From positions 102,380 to 166,379 of the forward strand of contig NZ_JAGRPM010000084.1 of the NCBI RefSeq assembly GCF_019449565.1: 64,000 nucleotides of DNA, written 5' to 3'. Position 1 is the stretch's first letter; every line of letters starts with the position of its first letter. Below are positions 14,649-23,337 of the stretch, piece by piece. Source of the DNA: Rhodoblastus sp. GTDB lineage: Bacteria; Pseudomonadota; Alphaproteobacteria; Rhizobiales; Beijerinckiaceae. Below the pieces are notes generated by a model, which worked only from the letters and a program-made list of their open reading frames with translations, had not been told where the DNA came from and ran no database searches. The translations under genes and the position numbers were made by a program.

Positions 14649-14924
14649 TTACATCCGATATTGTTGCAAGCGGGTCGTGCGCAGCCCGGCGAGGCCGTGC
14701 TGATCGATCGACATCTGCCAGGACAGGAACTCATCCACGGTCAGGGTATAGCGGCTGCAGGCTTCTTCGAGCGAAAGCAGCCCGCCTCGGACGGCGGCGA
14801 CAACTTCCGCCTTGCGTCGGATCACCCACCGCTTGGTCGAGGGCGGGGGCAGGTCGGCGATGGTCAACGGACTGCCATCGGGACCGATGACATATTTGAC
14901 CCTCGGACGGTGGGGCTCGGTCAT
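14649..14924 (-). CDS. sciP: CtrA inhibitor SciP (DUF1153)
   Basis: A 91-residue helix-turn-helix protein. Residues about 31-75 (KRWVIRRKAEVVAAVRGG, then LSLEEACSRYTLTVDEFLSWQ) are the conserved DUF1153/SciP core. In Caulobacter SciP binds CtrA-controlled promoters and blocks transcription activation in early cell-cycle stages. It sits on the same strand as ctrA, 2.2 kb away. A CtrA-like site TTAA-N7-CTAA is found about 60 bp upstream, consistent with SciP being part of the CtrA circuit. Confidence 0.95.
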   Translation of the reverse strand: MTEPHRPRVKYVIGPDGSPLTIADLPPPSTKRWVIRRKAEVVAAVRGGLLSLEEACSRYTLTVDEFLSWQMSIDQHGLAGLRTTRLQQYRM

Positions 14925-14983
14925 GCTTGATACTCACGTTACGCGGAGAACCCTGACTAGGATTTCAAGCTAACGCGAGGGAC

Positions 14984-14998
14984 TTAAAAAACGGCTAA
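14984..14998. promoter_or_regulatory. CtrA-box-like site upstream of sciP
   Basis: TTAA at 14984-14987 and CTAA at 14995-14998 are separated by exactly seven bases, one mismatch from the TTAA-N7-TTAA consensus. A second symmetric element (TTAGC-6 nt-GGCTAA type) lies about 15058-15073 between sciP and mnmA. Both are candidates only. The rest of the 359-bp gap 14925-15283 shows no gene. Confidence 0.4.
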
Positions 14999-15283
14999 GC
15001 AAATCACTCGGAAATGAGCGATAAATGCTTGTTTGAACGGGGGTTTCTTGCCAAATTCTTAGCGAATTGGCTAAAATGTTCTGGATCGGAACAGGCAGGA
15101 AGTTCGCGTTAACCATTTTCCACGTCGGAGGGCTTGCGCCAAACGCGTTGAAAAACGAGGCCGGACGGCTTATTGAAGGTAGATCAGGCGGAGCGCGCCA
15201 AAAAGGGGAAGCCCGGCGCGGTTCGCGCGCCGCTTCTCCGCCGCCCCGAGGGACGGCACAGCCCACGGGCCAGACCTGTATCC

Positions 15284-16489
15284 ATGGACGTCGCAGCGAA
15301 CCATCTCAATAGTCTCGACTTGCCCGGCGCGCCCGAGCAATGCCGCGTGGTCGTGGCCATGTCTGGCGGCGTCGATTCCTCCGTGGTCGCGGCCTTGCTC
15401 AAGGAGCAGGGCTATGACGTCGTCGGCGTCACCATGCAACTCTATGACCAGGGCGAGGCCGAGCATCGCCCGGGCTCCTGCTGCGCGGGCCAGGATATTT
15501 TCGACGCCCGGCAGGCGGCGTCCCGCCTCGGCATTCCGCATTATGTGCTGGATTACGAGACGCGCTTCCGCGCCAAGGTGATCGACGCCTTCGCGCAATC
15601 CTACGCCGACGGGGAGACGCCGATCCCCTGCGTGACCTGCAACCAGCAGATCAAGTTCACGGATCTGTTCGACATGGCCCGCGACCTTGGCGCGGATGCG
15701 CTGGCGACCGGCCATTACATCGCCTCGCGCGCCGATGGCGCAGGGCGCGCGCTCTATCGCGCCAAGGATTCCGACCGCGACCAGAGCTATTTCCTTTTCG
15801 CCACGACGCGCGAACAATTGCAAATGCTGCGCTTCCCGCTCGGCGAGATGAGCAAGCCCGAAGTGCGCGAACATGCGCGCCGTTTCGGTCTCGCCATCGC
15901 CGACAAGCCGGACAGCCAGGACATTTGCTTCGTGCCGACCGGACGCTACAGCGACATTGTCGAGCGGCTGGCCCCGCAGGCCGCCGCGCCGGGCGAGATC
16001 GTCCATGTCGACGGCCGCGTGCTCGGCCGCCATTCCGGCGTGATGCATTACACCATCGGGCAAAGGCGCGGCCTCGGGCTGGGGTCGGCCGGCGCGAGCG
16101 CGGGCGAGCCGCTCTATGTGGTCAAGATCGACGCCGCCAAGGCGCGCGTCACAGTTGGGCCGCGCTCGGCGCTGGCGACCAAGCAGGTGGCGTTGCGCGA
16201 CGTCAACTGGATTGGCCCCGGCGCGCTGGAAGACGTGGCGGCTGCGGGCCTCGAGATCGCCGTGCGGGTGCGCTCGACGCGCCCTCCGGTCCCGGCCGTG
16301 CTGGAGAGCCGCAACGGCGAGATCTGCGTTGAATTCGTCGATGACGAAAGCGGCGTCGCGCCGGGTCAGGCCTGCGTGTTTTACGAAAACGCCGAGCCGC
16401 GCGCCCGCGTGCTCGGCGGCGGCTTCATCCGCAGCACGCAAGCGGCGACCATGGCCGTGGAGCCGCTTTCGCGCGCGGCCAGCGCATGA
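15284..16489 (+). CDS. mnmA: tRNA-specific 2-thiouridylase MnmA
   Basis: About 401 residues. The N-terminal PP-loop ATPase motif is AMSGGVDSSVVAALL; catalytic cysteines lie in CVTCNQQIKF and DSQDICFVP. The segment GHYIASR and the C-terminal beta-barrel region (HYTIGQRRGLGL) are typical. The enzyme thiolates U34 of Lys, Glu and Gln tRNAs. I chose MDVAANHLNS at 15284 because the 37 codons upstream are arginine/proline-rich and unlike the family. The stop overlaps the start of the methyltransferase gene (ATGA), indicating an operon. Confidence 0.96.
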   Translation: MDVAANHLNSLDLPGAPEQCRVVVAMSGGVDSSVVAALLKEQGYDVVGVTMQLYDQGEAEHRPGSCCAGQDIFDARQAASRLGIPHYVLDYETRFRAKVIDAFAQSYADGETPIPCVTCNQQIKFTDLFDMARDLGADALATGHYIASRADGAGRALYRAKDSDRDQSYFLFATTREQLQMLRFPLGEMSKPEVREHARRFGLAIADKPDSQDICFVPTGRYSDIVERLAPQAAAPGEIVHVDGRVLGRHSGVMHYTIGQRRGLGLGSAGASAGEPLYVVKIDAAKARVTVGPRSALATKQVALRDVNWIGPGALEDVAAAGLEIAVRVRSTRPPVPAVLESRNGEICVEFVDDESGVAPGQACVFYENAEPRARVLGGGFIRSTQAATMAVEPLSRAASA

Positions 16490-17145
16490 CGGAAGCGCGC
16501 CGCGAAATCGCGCAGCTGGAAAATGCGCATGTCGAGGAGGCCTATGCCCGCTGGGCGCCGGTCTATGATCTGGCCTTCACGGCGGTCATGGCGCCCGGCC
16601 GGCGCGCGGCCGTCGCCGCGGCGCAGCGGCGGGGTGGCTTGATTCTCGATGTCGGCGTCGGCACCGGGCTCGAACTGCCGATGTTCGACCCCGACGTTTC
16701 GGTGGTCGGCGTCGACCTGTCGGAGCCGATGCTGCGCCGCGCCCAGATGCGGGCGGCCAATGAAAAGCTGTTGCAGGTGGCCGGTCTTTGCGTGATGGAC
16801 GCCACCCGGCTGGCCTTTCCCGCCGCTCATTTCGATGCCGTCGTCGCGCCCTATGTGCTGACGGTTGTTCCCGATCCCGCCGCGACGCTGGACGAGTTGG
16901 CGCGCGTGGTGAAGCCGGGTGGCGAGATCGTGCTGGTCAATCATGTCGGCGCCGAATCGGGGCCGATCGCCTGGGCCGAAAGCTGGCTCGGCAAGAAATC
17001 CGCCTCGCTCGGCTGGCGGCCGGAATTTCCCTGGGCGATTCTGGGCGACTGGATCGCCGCGCGCTCCGATATGCGCCTCGTCGAGCGCCGCAAGATCGCG
17101 CCGCTGGGGCTTTTCACGCTCGCTCGGATCGAGCGGATTAATTAG
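16486..17145 (+). CDS. pmtA: PmtA-type phosphatidylethanolamine N-methyltransferase
   Basis: A 219-residue class I SAM methyltransferase. YARWAPVYDLAF at the N-terminus, the SAM-binding motif ILDVGVGTGLELP, the VDLSEPMLRRAQ acidic strand, and the VKPGGEIVLVNHVGAE and LGWRPEFPW segments match the rhizobial/Rhodobacter PmtA group. That group methylates phosphatidylethanolamine to phosphatidylcholine. The start overlaps the mnmA stop by four bases. A general lipid or small-molecule methyltransferase is the alternative. Confidence 0.8.
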   Translation: MTEARREIAQLENAHVEEAYARWAPVYDLAFTAVMAPGRRAAVAAAQRRGGLILDVGVGTGLELPMFDPDVSVVGVDLSEPMLRRAQMRAANEKLLQVAGLCVMDATRLAFPAAHFDAVVAPYVLTVVPDPAATLDELARVVKPGGEIVLVNHVGAESGPIAWAESWLGKKSASLGWRPEFPWAILGDWIAARSDMRLVERRKIAPLGLFTLARIERIN

Positions 17146-17156
17146 CCGCGCATTCC

Positions 17157-17186
17157 TTGACAATGGCGGCGGCGGCGGACTATAGA
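17157..17186 (+). promoter_or_regulatory. tRNA-Met promoter
   Basis: TTGACA (17157-17162) and TATAGA (17181-17186) are separated by 18 bases, a strong sigma-70-type match, about 68 bp before the tRNA. Confidence 0.7.
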
Positions 17187-17192
17187 CCGCCC

Positions 17193-17254
17193 ACTTGAGA
17201 CGCGGCCTTGCCGCGCTTCGGGGACTTGAGACGCGGCTTTGCCGCGTTTCGGGG
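17193..17254 (+). repeat. Tandem 31-bp hairpin repeat, two copies
   Basis: Units 17193-17223 and 17224-17254 are identical but for two C/T differences. Each contains CGCGGC-YTT-GCCGCG, a six-base-pair hairpin. They fill the transcribed leader between the promoter and the tRNA-Met 5' end. Confidence 0.85.
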
Positions 17255-17330
17255 GCGGAGTAGCTCAGCCGGCTAGAGCAGAGGAATCATAATCCTTGTG
17301 TCGGGGGTTCGAGTCCCTCCTCCGCTACCA
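17254..17330 (+). tRNA. tRNA-Met (anticodon CAT), elongator type
   Basis: A 77-nt cloverleaf: acceptor GGCGGAG with CTCCGCT, D stem GCTC/GAGC, anticodon stem GAGGA with loop ATCATAA, T loop TTCGAGT, and encoded CCA. The paired 1-72 end (as G-U) and the D arm fit the elongator rather than the initiator, which has an unpaired first position. A tRNA-Ile with a modified CAT anticodon is the alternative but fits the acceptor less well. Confidence 0.93.
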
Positions 17331-17482
17331 TCGTTCCCCCGATGGCGCAGAATGCTCGCGCCTGCGGCGTCCGGGTTAAAAATCACAAATTTTATTATCC
17401 CGTTGAGCCTCGCCGCCGTTGGAAATGCGTGTCGGCTGTCGCGCCAACCGGAGTCAGCGCGACCCCGATCGGGCGCTGGCGG

Positions 17483-17953
17483 TCAGAATTCGCGGCCGAT
17501 GCGCGCGTCGAGCGAATAAGCGCCGCCGCCGCGAATGACATAGCTCAGGGCGACGATCCCCCAGAACAGCGGATATTCGAAGCCGCCATTGGTCCAGAAG
17601 AAGCCGGCGCCGAGATGGACGCTCAGTACTGCCGCGCCCATAAGGCCGACGACCAGCGCCGCGACTGGCCGGGTCAGCAGGCCCAGCGCAAGAAAAAGGC
17701 CGCCGAAGAATTCAATCAGGCCGGCGACCAGCGCGAGGGAGGCAGGCAGGCCGAGCTTGGCCGCGAAGAATTGGCCGGTCGCCTCAAGTCCATAGCCGCC
17801 GAACAGGCCGAACAATTTCTGCGCGCCATGGGGCATCAAAAGGAGGCCGGCGGTCACGCGGACCATGGGATCGGCGTAAGGCGTGAGCGCCCTGGTCAGC
17901 GCGCCGACCGCCGGGATGAGAGGACGCGGGGAGGAAAGGGCTGCAACGGTCAT
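17483..17953 (-). CDS. DoxX family membrane protein
   Basis: About 156 residues with four hydrophobic segments. The DoxX core is RVTAGLLLMPHGAQKLFG, followed by LVAGLIEFFGGLFLALGLLTRP. DoxX-family proteins are linked to thiosulfate:quinone or oxidative-stress functions, but most have no proven activity. The start at 17953 has AGGAG seven bases upstream; a longer frame starting at 18028 lacks a site. It is divergent from azoR across a region carrying a 15-bp inverted repeat. Confidence 0.85.
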   Translation of the reverse strand: MTVAALSSPRPLIPAVGALTRALTPYADPMVRVTAGLLLMPHGAQKLFGLFGGYGLEATGQFFAAKLGLPASLALVAGLIEFFGGLFLALGLLTRPVAALVVGLMGAAVLSVHLGAGFFWTNGGFEYPLFWGIVALSYVIRGGGAYSLDARIGREF

Positions 17954-18039
17954 GGGTTCTGCTCCTGGTTGGGTTCGGACGACCTCGTCCGTTGCAAACA
18001 GGATCGCGCCATCGCTAGGCGGAAACAATTATGCAAAAA

Positions 18040-18114
18040 ATGACATGACTGTTTTATCATAGCGAATAATTCTCGATCAGGCGACTATTCAATGAGAAGA
18101 AACAGTCATGTCAT
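18040..18114. promoter_or_regulatory. Widely spaced 15-bp inverted repeat between doxX and azoR
   Basis: ATGACATGACTGTTT at 18040-18054 has an exact complement at 18100-18114, with 45 bp between. It lies between the divergent DoxX and azoreductase genes and covers the expected promoter area. Two operator half-sites bound by a dimeric regulator of quinone/electrophile stress would explain it; a long hairpin is the alternative. Confidence 0.6.
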
Positions 18115-18183
18115 AAATGGCTCAATTATCTCCGATCTTCAGAAGCCGTAGATTTTCACGGCAAACGAATTCGGAGGTTTCCA

Positions 18184-18807
18184 ATGTCCAACATTCTCGC
18201 GATCCACAGCAGCCTTTCGAGCGAAAACTCCATCTCCAATCAGCTGGTCGACCAGACTGTCGCCGCCCTTCAGCAGAGCGCGCCGCATAGTCACGTTGTC
18301 CTGCGCGATCTCGCCGCTTCGTCGATCCCGCACCTCGACGCCGACGCTCTGGCGGGCATTCGCGGCGAGCCCGCCAGCGAAGCGCAGGCGGCTGCGCGCG
18401 CGCTTTCGGAAAAGCTGGTGAGCGAACTCAAGGCGGCAGATGTCCTGGTGATCGGCGCTCCGATGTATAATTTCGGCATTCCGACCTCGCTCAAGGCCTG
18501 GTTCGACTATGTCCTGCACCCCGGAATCACGTTCCAATATAGCTCGGCCGGCCCCAAAGGCCTGCTCACGGGCAAGCGCGCCATCGTCGTTCTCAGCCGC
18601 GGCGGGTTCTTCTCGGACGGCCCGGCCAAATCCATGGATTCTCAGGAGCCGCATCTGCGTACCTTGCTTTGGTTCATGGGCATAACGGACGTCACTTTCA
18701 TTCTGGCGGAGCGTCTGGCATCGGGCGCGCAGGCACAGGAAGCGGCGTTGTCGTCGGCGGCGGGACAGATTTCGCAGGCCGTGGAAAATCTGAAGGCCGC
18801 GGCCTGA
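18184..18807 (+). CDS. azoR: FMN-dependent NADH-azoreductase
   Basis: A 207-residue flavodoxin-fold protein of the AcpD/AzoR family. The N-terminal strand has the phosphate-binding HSSLSSENSISNQL. The flavin-contact motif is APMYNFGIPTSLKAWFDYVLHPGITF, and the loop VLSRGGFF follows. It reduces azo and quinone compounds with NADH. The ATG has GGAGG upstream. The next gene, 37 bp on, encodes a glutathionyl-hydroquinone reductase, so the pair probably handles quinones together. Confidence 0.93.
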   Translation: MSNILAIHSSLSSENSISNQLVDQTVAALQQSAPHSHVVLRDLAASSIPHLDADALAGIRGEPASEAQAAARALSEKLVSELKAADVLVIGAPMYNFGIPTSLKAWFDYVLHPGITFQYSSAGPKGLLTGKRAIVVLSRGGFFSDGPAKSMDSQEPHLRTLLWFMGITDVTFILAERLASGAQAQEAALSSAAGQISQAVENLKAAA

Positions 18808-18844
18808 CCGGGCGCGTCAAAGCGCACGACAGAGGGAGACTCAC

Positions 18845-19774
18845 ATGGGAATGCTGGTCGAAGGCGCCTGGCGCGACATCTGGTACGACACCGCCTCGAC
18901 GGGCGGCCAGTTCCAGCGGCCAGCGACGCAATTCCGCAACGCCCTTTCGCCGGAGGGGCCGTTCAAGCCCGAAGCCGGGCGCTATCATCTCTATGTGTCC
19001 TGGGCCTGTCCCTGGGCGCATCGCACGCTGATCTATCGCAAGCTCAAGGGGCTCGAACAGGCGATCGGCGTAACCTATGTCGAGCCGCTGATGCTCGAAG
19101 ACGGCTGGACGCTGGCGGAAGGCGCCGACAGCGTCAACGGCGCCCGCTTTCTCTGGGAGGTCTATGCCAAGGCGGACCCACATTATACCGGACGCGTGAC
19201 GGTGCCGGTGCTGTGGGACCGCGAGCGCAAAACCATCGTCAATAATGAATCCGCCGAAATCATCCGGATGCTGGACACCTGGCCGGGCGCGGGTGGGCCG
19301 CTGCTTCGCCCGCCGGAGCTGGCGGTGGAAATCGACGCGCTGAATGATATGATCTATCCCGCCATCAACAACGGGGTTTATCGCGCCGGCTTCGCCACCA
19401 GCCAGGCGGCCTATGACGAGGCCTTCGATCAGCTGTTTGCGGCGCTCGACGCGCTGGAGCTTCGGTTGAAGGACCGGGCCTTTCTGCTGGGCGACAGGCC
19501 GACGGAGGCCGACTGGCGCCTGTTCACGACGCTGATCCGCTTCGACGCCGTCTATGTCGGGCATTTCAAATGCAATCGGCGGCGGATCGCGGATTATCCC
19601 GAGCTATGGGATTACACCCGCGCGCTCTACCAGGCTCCCGGAATCGCCGAAACCGTCCGCTTCGACCAGATCAAGGCCCATTATTACGGCAGCCATCGGA
19701 CGATCAACCCGACCGGGATCATCCCCAAAGGCCCTGATTTCGACCTGCTGGCGCCAGCCCGCCGCGCCGCCTGA
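18845..19774 (+). CDS. yqjG: Glutathionyl-hydroquinone reductase (YqjG/ECM4-like GST)
   Basis: A 309-residue glutathione transferase of the Xi class. The signature CPWAHRTLIYRKLKGL contains the catalytic Cys. TVPVLWD and NNESAEIIRML follow as the glutathione-binding cis-Pro and SNAIL-like segments. The C-terminal domain (DRPTEADWRLFTTLIRFDAVY) is family-typical. The enzyme removes glutathione from glutathionyl-hydroquinones. It is co-directional with azoR and has GAGGGAGA upstream. Confidence 0.92.
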   Translation: MGMLVEGAWRDIWYDTASTGGQFQRPATQFRNALSPEGPFKPEAGRYHLYVSWACPWAHRTLIYRKLKGLEQAIGVTYVEPLMLEDGWTLAEGADSVNGARFLWEVYAKADPHYTGRVTVPVLWDRERKTIVNNESAEIIRMLDTWPGAGGPLLRPPELAVEIDALNDMIYPAINNGVYRAGFATSQAAYDEAFDQLFAALDALELRLKDRAFLLGDRPTEADWRLFTTLIRFDAVYVGHFKCNRRRIADYPELWDYTRALYQAPGIAETVRFDQIKAHYYGSHRTINPTGIIPKGPDFDLLAPARRAA

Positions 19775-19782
19775 AGCGGGCT

Positions 19783-20709
19783 TCAGACATGTGCGATCGG
19801 CAGGCCCTCGTCCCAATAGGGCTCCTTGCCGATCGACTTTGACAGGTGCTCGACGAAGCTGCGGACCTTGAGGACATCGACGCGCCCGGGCGGCATGACC
19901 GCAAACAGGCCGGGTTCGACAGCGCGCCATTCAGGCAGGATGGGAAGCAGGGCGCCTGACCGCAGCGCCTCATGGGCGATGAAGGTCGGCGCGAGCATGA
20001 CGCCCAAGCCATCCGCCGCCGCCTGGACGAGTACGTCGCCATTGTTGCTGTGCAGCCGGCCGCTAACGCGAATATCCGCATTCACGCCTTCGCGGACAAA
20101 GCTCCAGACATTCTGTCGCGCGAGATAATCATAGACGAGACAGTCGTGCCGGGTCAGGTCTTGCGGCTGATCTGGTCTGCCCCTGCTTTCGAGGTAGGAG
20201 GGCGAGGCGCACACGACCATCCGCGCGGGGGCGAGGCGGCGCGCCGTCAGGCTGGAATCGGCGAGATTGCGGATGCGGATCGCGACGTCATAGCCCTCGT
20301 CGACAATATTGATCACCCGGTCGTCGAGCGTGAGGTCGACGCTGACCTCTGGATGCTGGAGCAGGAAAGCGTCGATGATCGGGCCGAGATGACGGATGCC
20401 GAAGGACATTGGCGCATTGACGCGCAAGTTTCCGCGCGGGATCGCCGTCGCCGAGCGGATATCCTGCTCGGCGCTTTCCAGCAGGCCGAACATGGTCTCG
20501 GCCGCCGCCAGCAGTTTGTGGCCGGCCTCGGTGAGGCTCATCGACCGCGTCGTGCGATTGATCAGCTTCACGCCCAGCTCGGCTTCGAGGTCGGCTATGC
20601 GCTTGCTCGCCATGGCGCGGGAAATGCCGAGCTTGTCCGAACCACGCGCGAAATTGCCGAGTGTCGCTATGGCGACGAAAGTCCGGAGGGCGTCAAGGTC
20701 GCGGATCAT
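19783..20709 (-). CDS. LysR family transcriptional regulator
   Basis: A 308-residue protein with an N-terminal winged helix (LRTFVAIATLGNFARGSDKLGISRAMASKRIADLEAELG) and a periplasmic-binding-like effector domain. The RTTRSMSLTEAGHKLL wing is typical of the CrgA/AaeR-like subgroup. It is convergent with the glutathionyl-hydroquinone reductase gene, ending 9 bp from it. It may control the azoR-yqjG and doxX genes, whose shared upstream region has paired half-sites, but that link is inferred from position only. Confidence 0.93.
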   Translation of the reverse strand: MIRDLDALRTFVAIATLGNFARGSDKLGISRAMASKRIADLEAELGVKLINRTTRSMSLTEAGHKLLAAAETMFGLLESAEQDIRSATAIPRGNLRVNAPMSFGIRHLGPIIDAFLLQHPEVSVDLTLDDRVINIVDEGYDVAIRIRNLADSSLTARRLAPARMVVCASPSYLESRGRPDQPQDLTRHDCLVYDYLARQNVWSFVREGVNADIRVSGRLHSNNGDVLVQAAADGLGVMLAPTFIAHEALRSGALLPILPEWRAVEPGLFAVMPPGRVDVLKVRSFVEHLSKSIGKEPYWDEGLPIAHV

Positions 20710-20949
20710 GCTCGCCTCGCCGAGTGTGAGGCGTCACATTGCGGAAGCCTGGCGTGTTAATTTCCAATGTCCGCCCTGTTTGCGGCCTGGTGGCCGGGCG
20801 ACCAAGTAAATCCCACCTTTCGCACGAACTCAACCTAGGAAAGGGCGCGCCTTGGGAGCCGGGCGTCTAATATTTCGCGGCAATTTCGCCGGGCGCGGAG
20901 ATGATTCTTTTGCCGCCCGCGCCATTGTCGCCCGGCACGGGCGCGCTTT

Positions 20950-23142
20950 TTAGCTGCGGGTGATCAGAACGCCGCTGGAGCCATCAGTCCCGAGATGGAA
21001 TGTTCCGCCGGCCAGGGTCGAATCCTGGAAATCCAGCGTCGCCAACTGATGGGCGCTATTGGTGATTTGCAGCAGCCCGCTCGGCGCGTTGTAATTGAAG
21101 ATCGCGCCGGCCAGCGAGAAATTATGCAGGTCGATAGCGCTGCCGGGGCTGAAATTCTCGAGCAGATCGCCCTTGTAAGCGGCCGTGCCGACGCCCGTTC
21201 CAAACAGGGCGGCGTTGTCGAGAATGAGTTCGCCGCTGTTCTGAAAGTCGATCTTCGACCCCGAGCCCAGCGCCTGCGCAATTTCCAGACTGTCTCCGGC
21301 GCCAAGCAGGAAACTCCCTGTGCTGCCGACGTCGACGGCGACCGACACGTCCAAAGAGCCATCGATGGCGATAACGCCGTTGTCGATCACCACGGCGATC
21401 GAATTGCCAGCGCCATGGAGCGTCCAATTCGCGCCGGAATCGACCTGCAAAGATCGGAAGTTCTGGAACTGGGATGTTCCGAGGCCGGCCAGGTCCCCCC
21501 AGCCCTTGGCCACTTCGAGGGTTCCGCCGCCGCCGCTCACAAGTCCATTGAACACCGACTGGGGATCGTCGATGACGCGATTGGCGGCATTGTTCGACAC
21601 GAAATCGATCGCATAGACTCCCCCGGATATGGTCCCCGCATTGGTGACGGTTCCGCTCCCGCCGTTGATGAACACGCCGGCATAACCGCCTGAAATCACG
21701 CCGTCGCCTTGATTGACGACGCTGCCTCCGCTTTCGAGGTCGACGCCGCCACCGGACGGCGCGCTCCCGGCGATTACGCCGTCGTTGGTGATCGTCCCGG
21801 CTCCGCCTCCGACGAATATGCCCGCGATTTGAGCGGTGATCGCGCCGCCATAGATATTGTTGACCACGCCGCCAGCGTTCAAGCCGATCCCGTAAGCGCC
21901 GGTTAGCTGACCGCCGTTGTTGACGGTCGCCGCAACGCCAGACGCGAAGACTGCATATCCGACGCCCGCGATTATCCCGCCGCTATTATTGGTCACGAGG
22001 CCGCCGGCGCCGATCGTGACGCCCGCGCTACCCGCCGCTACGGCGGAGATCGAACCGCTGTTCACGACATTGGCCGATACATTCGCCAAGTTGACGGCCG
22101 TGTTCTGGCCAAGAATGGCGGCGCCATAAAGGTTCGTCACGACGCCGCCAGCGCCAAGTTGGACGCCCGCCAAAGTTGTCGCCGATATCAGGCCCTGATT
22201 GACGATCGTTCCCGCGGCGCCGAGGACGAAAATACCGTAGCTGGTCCCCGATATCGCGCCGCCCCATTTGTTGTTGATGCTGCCGCCCTGCTCAAGATCG
22301 GCGCCGGCTCCGCCCGCGGTCGTCGTGATGATCGAGCCCGCATTGGAGACGCTTCCCCCGTGGCTGAGGCTGACCCCGGCGGTTTGGCCGGTGATCGTCC
22401 CGTCCTGCTGGTTGGTGATGGTTCCACCGGCCGCGATCAGAATTCCGTATTTCCGGCCGGCAAGAAAGCCATAATTGATGATTTTCGCGCTCCCCCCGGT
22501 CACGAACACGGCGGCGGCGTTCGCGCCGGCGAGTCCCTTGATAGAGCCGCCCCATTGGTTGGTAAGGCTGCCGCCTCCATTAAAGGCGACGCCATCGTCG
22601 ATCGAGGCGGTAATGCTGCCTGAGTTGGTTACGGAGCCGACGCCGCCAACATCAAAAAAAACGCCGTCCTCGCCGCCTGCGATCACGCCGCTGTTGTTGA
22701 CCGAGCCGCCAGCGGCGAACCCGATTCCATAGCCTATTCCCGAGGCGGTAATCGTTCCCGCATTGGCGACCGAGCCTGAGGCGCCGTCGAAATAAATGCC
22801 GGAGACGGACGCCTGGGGGCCTGAGGCGCCCTTGCCGGTTATACTGCCCCCATATCGGTTGCTAACCGTTCCACCGGCGCCGAGACGGACGCCGCCATTG
22901 CCGGAGATCGCGCCGTAATTGACGATCGCGGCGGGGCCGAGCAGGTAGACGCCATATCCTGTCGCCGAGGAAATGGAGCCATAGGAATTCGTGATCGACC
23001 AATTGACGCCGGTTCCGCCATCGATGGCGTCCGCGCCCGGCGCGGTTGCGGCGACGCCGCCGCTAAAGGTGATGGTAAGCGGGTTGTCGGTGGGGGCGAG
23101 CGTCAAGGTTCCCGATAGCAGGGTGCTGATCGTGCGCGACAT
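20950..23142 (-). CDS. Large beta-helix repeat protein, surface or secreted
   Basis: About 730 residues. Residues 60-530 are a run of imperfect 20-24-residue repeats built on VNNSG/GTIxN/GGxVTNxxGGxI, the pattern of right-handed beta-helix adhesin or autotransporter passengers. Next comes VIDDPQSVFNGLVSGGGGTLE, a common end-of-passenger motif, and a beta-rich tail. No signal peptide and no C-terminal beta-barrel are visible, so it is not a classical autotransporter; type I export or loss of a domain is possible. The start MSRTISTLL at 23142 follows a TAGGAGG-like site on the minus strand. Confidence 0.8.
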   Translation of the reverse strand: MSRTISTLLSGTLTLAPTDNPLTITFSGGVAATAPGADAIDGGTGVNWSITNSYGSISSATGYGVYLLGPAAIVNYGAISGNGGVRLGAGGTVSNRYGGSITGKGASGPQASVSGIYFDGASGSVANAGTITASGIGYGIGFAAGGSVNNSGVIAGGEDGVFFDVGGVGSVTNSGSITASIDDGVAFNGGGSLTNQWGGSIKGLAGANAAAVFVTGGSAKIINYGFLAGRKYGILIAAGGTITNQQDGTITGQTAGVSLSHGGSVSNAGSIITTTAGGAGADLEQGGSINNKWGGAISGTSYGIFVLGAAGTIVNQGLISATTLAGVQLGAGGVVTNLYGAAILGQNTAVNLANVSANVVNSGSISAVAAGSAGVTIGAGGLVTNNSGGIIAGVGYAVFASGVAATVNNGGQLTGAYGIGLNAGGVVNNIYGGAITAQIAGIFVGGGAGTITNDGVIAGSAPSGGGVDLESGGSVVNQGDGVISGGYAGVFINGGSGTVTNAGTISGGVYAIDFVSNNAANRVIDDPQSVFNGLVSGGGGTLEVAKGWGDLAGLGTSQFQNFRSLQVDSGANWTLHGAGNSIAVVIDNGVIAIDGSLDVSVAVDVGSTGSFLLGAGDSLEIAQALGSGSKIDFQNSGELILDNAALFGTGVGTAAYKGDLLENFSPGSAIDLHNFSLAGAIFNYNAPSGLLQITNSAHQLATLDFQDSTLAGGTFHLGTDGSSGVLITRS

Positions 23143-23337
23143 GGGTAGCCTCCTGGGCCACACGGCTTTGGCAGTCGGGCGGGTTATGGGATCAATCGGT
23201 TTGTTCCCGTTCGGCAATCTTGGTGGCGCCGCTTCGGGTCGTTAGATATCTGGAAAGAACGCCCCAAACATACCGCAAAAGTTAACCAGGAAAGCGCAAC
23301 CTTTGGGCGTAAGCCGTTCGCGACGGTCGCGCGCTTC

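Noticed and set aside
15170..16441. 423-codon minus-strand frame opposite mnmA
   Set aside because: Antisense shadow; mnmA has all catalytic motifs.
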